Assembly (NCBI GenBank): GCA_965228695.1
Contig: CBDDIB010000001.1
Span: 310,001 to 374,000, forward strand
Origin: JAJFJD01 sp965228695
GTDB lineage: Bacteria > Pseudomonadota > Alphaproteobacteria > UBA8366
Direction: 5' to 3'
Length of the DNA stretch: 64,000 nucleotides
Shown: piece after piece, positions 60,865 to 64,000 of the stretch
Position numbering within the stretch: the stretch's first letter is position 1
How the letters are laid out: each line of letters begins with the position of its first letter
Made by a program: the position numbers and the translations under genes
Notes under the pieces: generated by a model
The model's input: the letters and a program-made list of their open reading frames with translations, nothing else
What the model was told of the DNA's origin: nothing
Database searches by the model: none

Positions 60865-62571
60865 CTATCCGGATTGGCGCGCCGCCTCGTCGTCCCGACT
60901 TGCCAGGAATTCATGTACCGAGCTGATGCAAACCGACCCTTCGCCGACACCGGAAGCGACCCGTTTTACCGATCCGGCCCGGACATCGCCGACCGCGAAT
61001 ATCCCGTCGACCGACGTCGCGAAGGGTGAAACGGCCTTGTCCTTGCCGGCCGCCTCGCCGGTCAGAACGAAGCCGTTGTCGTCGAGTTCCACACAATCGC
61101 CGAGCCATCGGGTATTCGGCACCGCCCCGATCATGACGAAAACATTTTGGATGTCGCGCGGCGCGGTTTCGCCGCTTTCGCGGTCTTCCCAGACCACCTG
61201 CCTGAGCAGCCGGTCCCCCTGCAATTCGGCGATTGCCGTCTTGGTATGCAGCGTGATTCTGGGCGACCGCTCGATCCGGCGTATCAGATAGTCCGACATG
61301 CTGGCGGCAAGACCGCCGCTGCGGACCAATACATGAACATGCTTCGCATGCCCGGACAGGAATACCGCCGCCTGTCCTGCGGAGTTTCCGCCACCGACCA
61401 CGGCCACGTCTTCGCCGACACAGAGCTGCGCCTCGATGGCGGTGGCCGCGTAGTGAATTCCCTGACCTTCATACTGCTCGTAATTCTCTAACGGGAGCTT
61501 TCGGTATGTCGCACCGCACGCGAGCACAACGGCGCGGGCCCGGACACGGTCGCCGTTCTCCAGGGCAATTTCGAACACGTCCTGTTCCTGGCAGATCGCC
61601 GTGGCAGCGCGGGCGATCGCGAATTGCGCACCGAACTTCTGTCCTTGAATCCACGCCCGGCCGGCCAGCGCCCGGCCGGAAATGCCGGTAGGGAAACCGA
61701 GATAGTTTTCGATCTTCGAACTGGTTCCGGCCTGACCGCCCGGCGCTTCCGCTTCCACGACAATGGTGTTGAGGTTTTCGGAGGCAGCGTACACCGCGGC
61801 AGAGAGGCCCGATGGGCCGGCCCCGACGACGGCCAGATCGAAAACGTGGTTTTCGTCGATGTCTTCGGTAAGCCCCAGTACATCCGCGACCTCGGCCGTC
61901 GGCGGATTTTGGAAAACCTCGTTGTCGGGCGTGACCACGGCAGGCAGGTTCCCCAAGTCGATGGCGCATTGCTCGATGAGACTGCGCCGTTCGTCGCTGT
62001 CTTCGTTCAGGACCCGAACGGGATAGCCGTTGCGCGTCAGGAAGCGCTGAATGCGCAGGAGATCGGATGAATTGCCGTCATCGACCAAGGTAACGCCGGC
62101 TTGGTTGTGGATCAGAAAGGCGGACCGGCGCAGGATGAACGCCCGCATGACGACCTCGCCAATGTCCTGTTCGGTGCTCGACATGCGATTGAAGTCAGCG
62201 CGGGAGAGCCGCAGCAGCCGGCTCGGCCCGCCGGTACGGCCGCCGACCAGAATTTTCCGGTTGTTGAAGAGATCGAGTTCACCGGTGAACTGGTTCTCCC
62301 GGTGGATCGTGATCACATTTCCGGGTCCATTCTTCCCCTCTTCGTAGATTTCGATGCTGCCCTTCAGGATCAGAAAGAAATCGGCACCCCGGTCTCCCCG
62401 GGAGAACAGGACCGCCCCCTTTTCGAACTCTTCGATCGTCCCGTAGTCGCAAAGCCGATCGACCTGCTCCGGGTTCAACCTCGGGAAGGTTTGCTCTTCG
62501 CGGGCATAAGGGTCGGTGGCATCCAGCGGATCGACCGCGGATTGGGCAGCTTCAGGCACACGTTCCGGCAT
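60865..62571 (-). CDS. Cyclic nucleotide-binding domain fused to thioredoxin reductase-like flavoprotein, CxxC absent
   Basis: 568 residues. Residues about 35-145 form a CNMP domain (VLFSRGDRGADFFLILKGSI is its barrel block). Residues about 165-235 are a linker with IRRFLTRNGYPVRVL-like sequence. From about 245 a TrxB-like part begins: LAVVGAGPSGLSAAVYAA, EAPGGQAGTSSKIENY, VAVVGGGNSAGQAAVFLSGH and GIFAVGDVRAGSVKRVA. The expected CATC centre is GIHYAATAIEAQLC, so both redox cysteines are gone and ordinary dithiol chemistry is unlikely; it may work as a flavin sensor or a different oxidoreductase. Convergent with the class V PLP gene. Confidence 0.9.
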   Translation of the reverse strand: MPERVPEAAQSAVDPLDATDPYAREEQTFPRLNPEQVDRLCDYGTIEEFEKGAVLFSRGDRGADFFLILKGSIEIYEEGKNGPGNVITIHRENQFTGELDLFNNRKILVGGRTGGPSRLLRLSRADFNRMSSTEQDIGEVVMRAFILRRSAFLIHNQAGVTLVDDGNSSDLLRIQRFLTRNGYPVRVLNEDSDERRSLIEQCAIDLGNLPAVVTPDNEVFQNPPTAEVADVLGLTEDIDENHVFDLAVVGAGPSGLSAAVYAASENLNTIVVEAEAPGGQAGTSSKIENYLGFPTGISGRALAGRAWIQGQKFGAQFAIARAATAICQEQDVFEIALENGDRVRARAVVLACGATYRKLPLENYEQYEGQGIHYAATAIEAQLCVGEDVAVVGGGNSAGQAAVFLSGHAKHVHVLVRSGGLAASMSDYLIRRIERSPRITLHTKTAIAELQGDRLLRQVVWEDRESGETAPRDIQNVFVMIGAVPNTRWLGDCVELDDNGFVLTGEAAGKDKAVSPFATSVDGIFAVGDVRAGSVKRVASGVGEGSVCISSVHEFLASRDDEAARQSG

Positions 62572-62917
62572 CGAGACCCTATCGGTGATGTATTGGGGGA
62601 AGACGCTCTCTTCAAGACAAGAGATATAGAGGCCGGAATGGGAATGAAAAGGCTGCCGTAATCGGGAAAGATTGCGGCGGGGCCGGGCGACCGCTCAATC
62701 TACACCCGCCGGTCACCCAACGCGAGAATCCCCCGCCGGGTGTGGCGGGGGTTCGTTTTGTATCGTTTTTTAAAATTGGTTGCGGGGAAGGATTTGGTCA
62801 GGACCGCACCAAAACCTGTCTACACAGGATTATCTAAACTCTCCGATCGACGGTCACCTTGAGCAGCAGACTATCCGTATGTCGATGATCCGGGGAAATT
62901 TGGACAGGCCGCAATCC
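62572..62917. other. 346-base gap with a terminator-like hairpin and no gene seen
   Basis: The first part is the promoter region of the minus-strand CNMP/reductase gene; the middle holds the terminator-like hairpin at 62730-62770; the rest, to the MerR-fusion stop, shows no coding frame or RNA family I recognise. The hairpin is on the plus strand although the nearest plus-strand gene stops at 60791, which makes an unrecognised short RNA possible here. Confidence 0.45.
62730..62770 (+). terminator. Strong Rho-independent terminator-like hairpin without an obvious upstream gene
   Basis: CCCCCGCC (62730-62737) pairs with GGCGGGGG (62744-62751), closing a six-base loop GGGTGT, and is followed by T-rich GTTCGTTTTGTATCGTTTTTT. 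On the minus strand no T-run follows, so it acts on plus-strand transcription. No plus-strand gene ends within 1.9 kb. Confidence 0.75.
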
Positions 62918-63625
62918 TCACCGAATGGGCTGTCCAAGGCCTGCCTCCTTTAACTTCGCTTCGTCTAGCGGCTCACCGGCACAGCATTCGGCAAGTTGCC
63001 CGTCAATTACGACCGCCGGAACCGACCGAATGCCGAGATTTCTCGCACGCCCGGCAACCTGATCGTCCTGCATATCAAGAATTATAACTTCGCATGATGA
63101 GCATGCGAGCGCCTGAACTTGGCTGATCGCAGTCCGGCATGCCTGACAACCGGCGCTAAATATCTCAACCCGTCGTTTTTCAACCATGGTTTCCGCCTTC
63201 CTCGATAGTCTTGATGAAAGTCCAATCTTCTCTGACCGATCCAAAGCTTCGACGATGGAACAGTTCTTGACCGGTCCATGCGCCGGACAGCACTCGATCA
63301 AATATTCCAGCGACGCGCGAATTTTCTTCAGATCCTGAATCCTGGCCTCTACCTCTTGGCGCTTTTCCTGCATCCGGCCCAGCACGTCCGCGCAATCGAA
63401 CGCGGGATCGGACTTGAAATTGAGGAGATCTCCAACCTCTCCAAGTGTGAACCCGAGAGCCTGAGCATGACGAATAAAACCAATTCGAGAGACGGCTTCA
63501 CTAGGATAACTCCTAAACCCGCCGTGGATAGGCCGGGACGGCTGCTCAAGAAGCCCTTTTCTCTCATAGAATCGGACAGTCTCGACGCTCACGGCCGCAC
63601 GCTTCGCCAAATCGCCGATCTTCAT
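62918..63625 (-). CDS. MerR-type metalloregulator fused to a thioredoxin-like domain
   Basis: 235 residues. Residues 1-70 are the MerR winged helix (KIGDLAKRAAVSVETVRFYE). Metal-site cysteines Cys78, Cys112, Cys113 and Cys122 (ECCPAHGPVKNC) match the pattern of ZntR and Hg-type MerR proteins. Residues about 150-235 are a thioredoxin-like domain with CQAC (Cys160-Cys163), a second CSSC (Cys175-Cys178), cis-proline Pro203 in RSVPAVVIDG, and CC at 214-215. The ATG at 63625 is the standard MerR start; a GTG at 63646 would add seven residues. Its own promoter carries a mer-type operator. Fusion of the regulator and a redox or metal-carrying module is unusual. Confidence 0.9.
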   Translation of the reverse strand: MKIGDLAKRAAVSVETVRFYERKGLLEQPSRPIHGGFRSYPSEAVSRIGFIRHAQALGFTLGEVGDLLNFKSDPAFDCADVLGRMQEKRQEVEARIQDLKKIRASLEYLIECCPAHGPVKNCSIVEALDRSEKIGLSSRLSRKAETMVEKRRVEIFSAGCQACRTAISQVQALACSSCEVIILDMQDDQVAGRARNLGIRSVPAVVIDGQLAECCAGEPLDEAKLKEAGLGQPIR

Positions 63626-63651
63626 CGCGCTCTTACCGCCTTTCACAAGAT

Positions 63652-63683
63652 ATGATGCCCTCCGTTCTATAGTACGGAGTCAA
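63652..63683 (-). promoter_or_regulatory. MerR-type promoter and operator of the MerR-thioredoxin fusion
   Basis: On the minus strand TTGACT (63683-63678) is followed by a dyad, CTCCGTACTATAGAACGGAG (63679-63660), 18 of 20 positions symmetric. A weak -10 (CATCAT, 63657-63652) lies after a 20-base spacer, longer than the usual 17, as in mer and znt promoters where MerR proteins untwist the DNA. The dyad closely resembles the mer operator. Transcription would run into the fusion gene. Confidence 0.78.
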
Positions 63684-63687
63684 GGCC

Positions 63688-63978
63688 TCACCGGTAGCCG
63701 AAAAAAGGCCGATGCACTTTCCGGTCACGAACGATGGCTAATTCACTCATTCTATTAAAATAGCCGAACGAACCTCGAATCCGCCGACGAGAACGTTTTT
63801 CCTTGTCCTTGCACGTCGCCCCGGTGAGTTCGTGCAGCCATGCGTATTGCCTCATTTTCTTGATTCCTCGGGAAAGCGCCACGGACATTACGCCTGTGTC
63901 CAGGGCGATACTTTTCGAACGCCCTTTCGTCGGCAGAGCGCCGCTCCGGTCGAGCCAGCCGGACGGGCGGTTAGCCAT
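63688..63978 (-). CDS. Hypothetical basic protein, doubtful
   Basis: A 96-residue frame, ATG near 63978, rich in Lys and Arg (GRSKSIALDTG, KDKEKRSRRRIRGS). I recognise no family and see no strong ribosome site. It ends just before the MerR-type promoter. It could be a remnant of a longer gene such as a transposase, or a chance frame; the stretch 63684-64000 otherwise shows nothing. Confidence 0.25.
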   Translation of the reverse strand: MANRPSGWLDRSGALPTKGRSKSIALDTGVMSVALSRGIKKMRQYAWLHELTGATCKDKEKRSRRRIRGSFGYFNRMSELAIVRDRKVHRPFFGYR

Positions 63979-64000
63979 CGTCTTGGAGTGAGAAACTCGC

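Noticed and set aside
62572..62760. tRNA or other stable RNA gene before the hairpin
   Set aside because: No T-loop consensus or cloverleaf could be laid on either strand.
1..64000. CRISPR arrays, rRNA, tRNA, prophage or complete insertion sequence
   Set aside because: No repeated spacer-repeat units, no recognisable RNA genes, integrases or transposases were seen anywhere in the window.

Overview
The window looks like chromosome from a GC-rich alphaproteobacterium, most likely Rhodospirillales-like and probably marine or otherwise oligotrophic. The signs are strong GC bias at third codon positions, many CaiB/BaiF CoA-transferases, TauD-type dioxygenases, GMC and TRAP/TAXI transport genes, an alphaproteobacterial-style sarcosine oxidase, and two apparent selenoproteins. 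I see no rRNA, tRNA, CRISPR array, phage or intact insertion sequence. Almost everything is metabolic and sits in short operons of 1-4 genes with frequent strand switches.

Layout. 1-10 kb: start of soxB, an MFS carrier, a DHDPS-family lyase, a GMC oxidoreductase, a GYD protein, a DsbA-like isomerase, a CmcJ/NvfI-like oxygenase, a D-threonine-aldolase-like PLP enzyme and a CoA-transferase. 10-11 kb: a gene that reads through an in-frame UGA and encodes a GrdB/PrdB-like selenoprotein (U-P-V-C) with a bacterial SECIS hairpin just after the UGA; it overlaps the CoA-transferase start by 4 bases. 11-19 kb: DUF3047 and DUF547 proteins, a radical SAM/methyltransferase pair, then a minus-strand run of three TauD-type dioxygenases and a sulfatase. 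19-31 kb: acyl-CoA, amidohydrolase, FMN glutamate-synthase-like, ADP-forming CoA ligase, RidA, SGNH and AtuA/DUF4387 genes. 31-39 kb: a GntR regulator, two more CoA-transferases, SDRs, a TPR O-GlcNAc-transferase-like protein and a GST.

39.4-43.7 kb is the most unusual block: a UGSC-type selenoprotein (UGA at 39877-39879, strong SD, SECIS-like hairpin at 39891-39909), two paralogous proteins of about 340 residues immediately downstream, and, convergent to them, a thioredoxin-reductase-like flavoprotein with a CAGC centre and a cupin. I read it as a candidate selenium-dependent redox pathway of unknown substrate. Both selenoproteins use a U-x-x-C centre, so the organism should encode SelA/SelB/SelC/SelD elsewhere.

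43.8-64 kb: a PilZ protein, pyrC, a split TPP decarboxylase of the sulfopyruvate/phosphonopyruvate type, a KdgD-like lyase, a CocE hydrolase, two more TauD-type dioxygenases facing a LysR gene across two operator-like dyads, a flavoprotein/aspartate-dehydrogenase/TAXI-TRAP uptake cluster, a class V PLP enzyme, a cyclic-nucleotide-domain/thioredoxin-reductase fusion lacking the CxxC, and a MerR-thioredoxin fusion whose own promoter carries a mer-type operator. Functional links between blocks (organosulfur use, amine use, selenium redox) are inferred from families and neighbourhood; substrates cannot be fixed from sequence alone.
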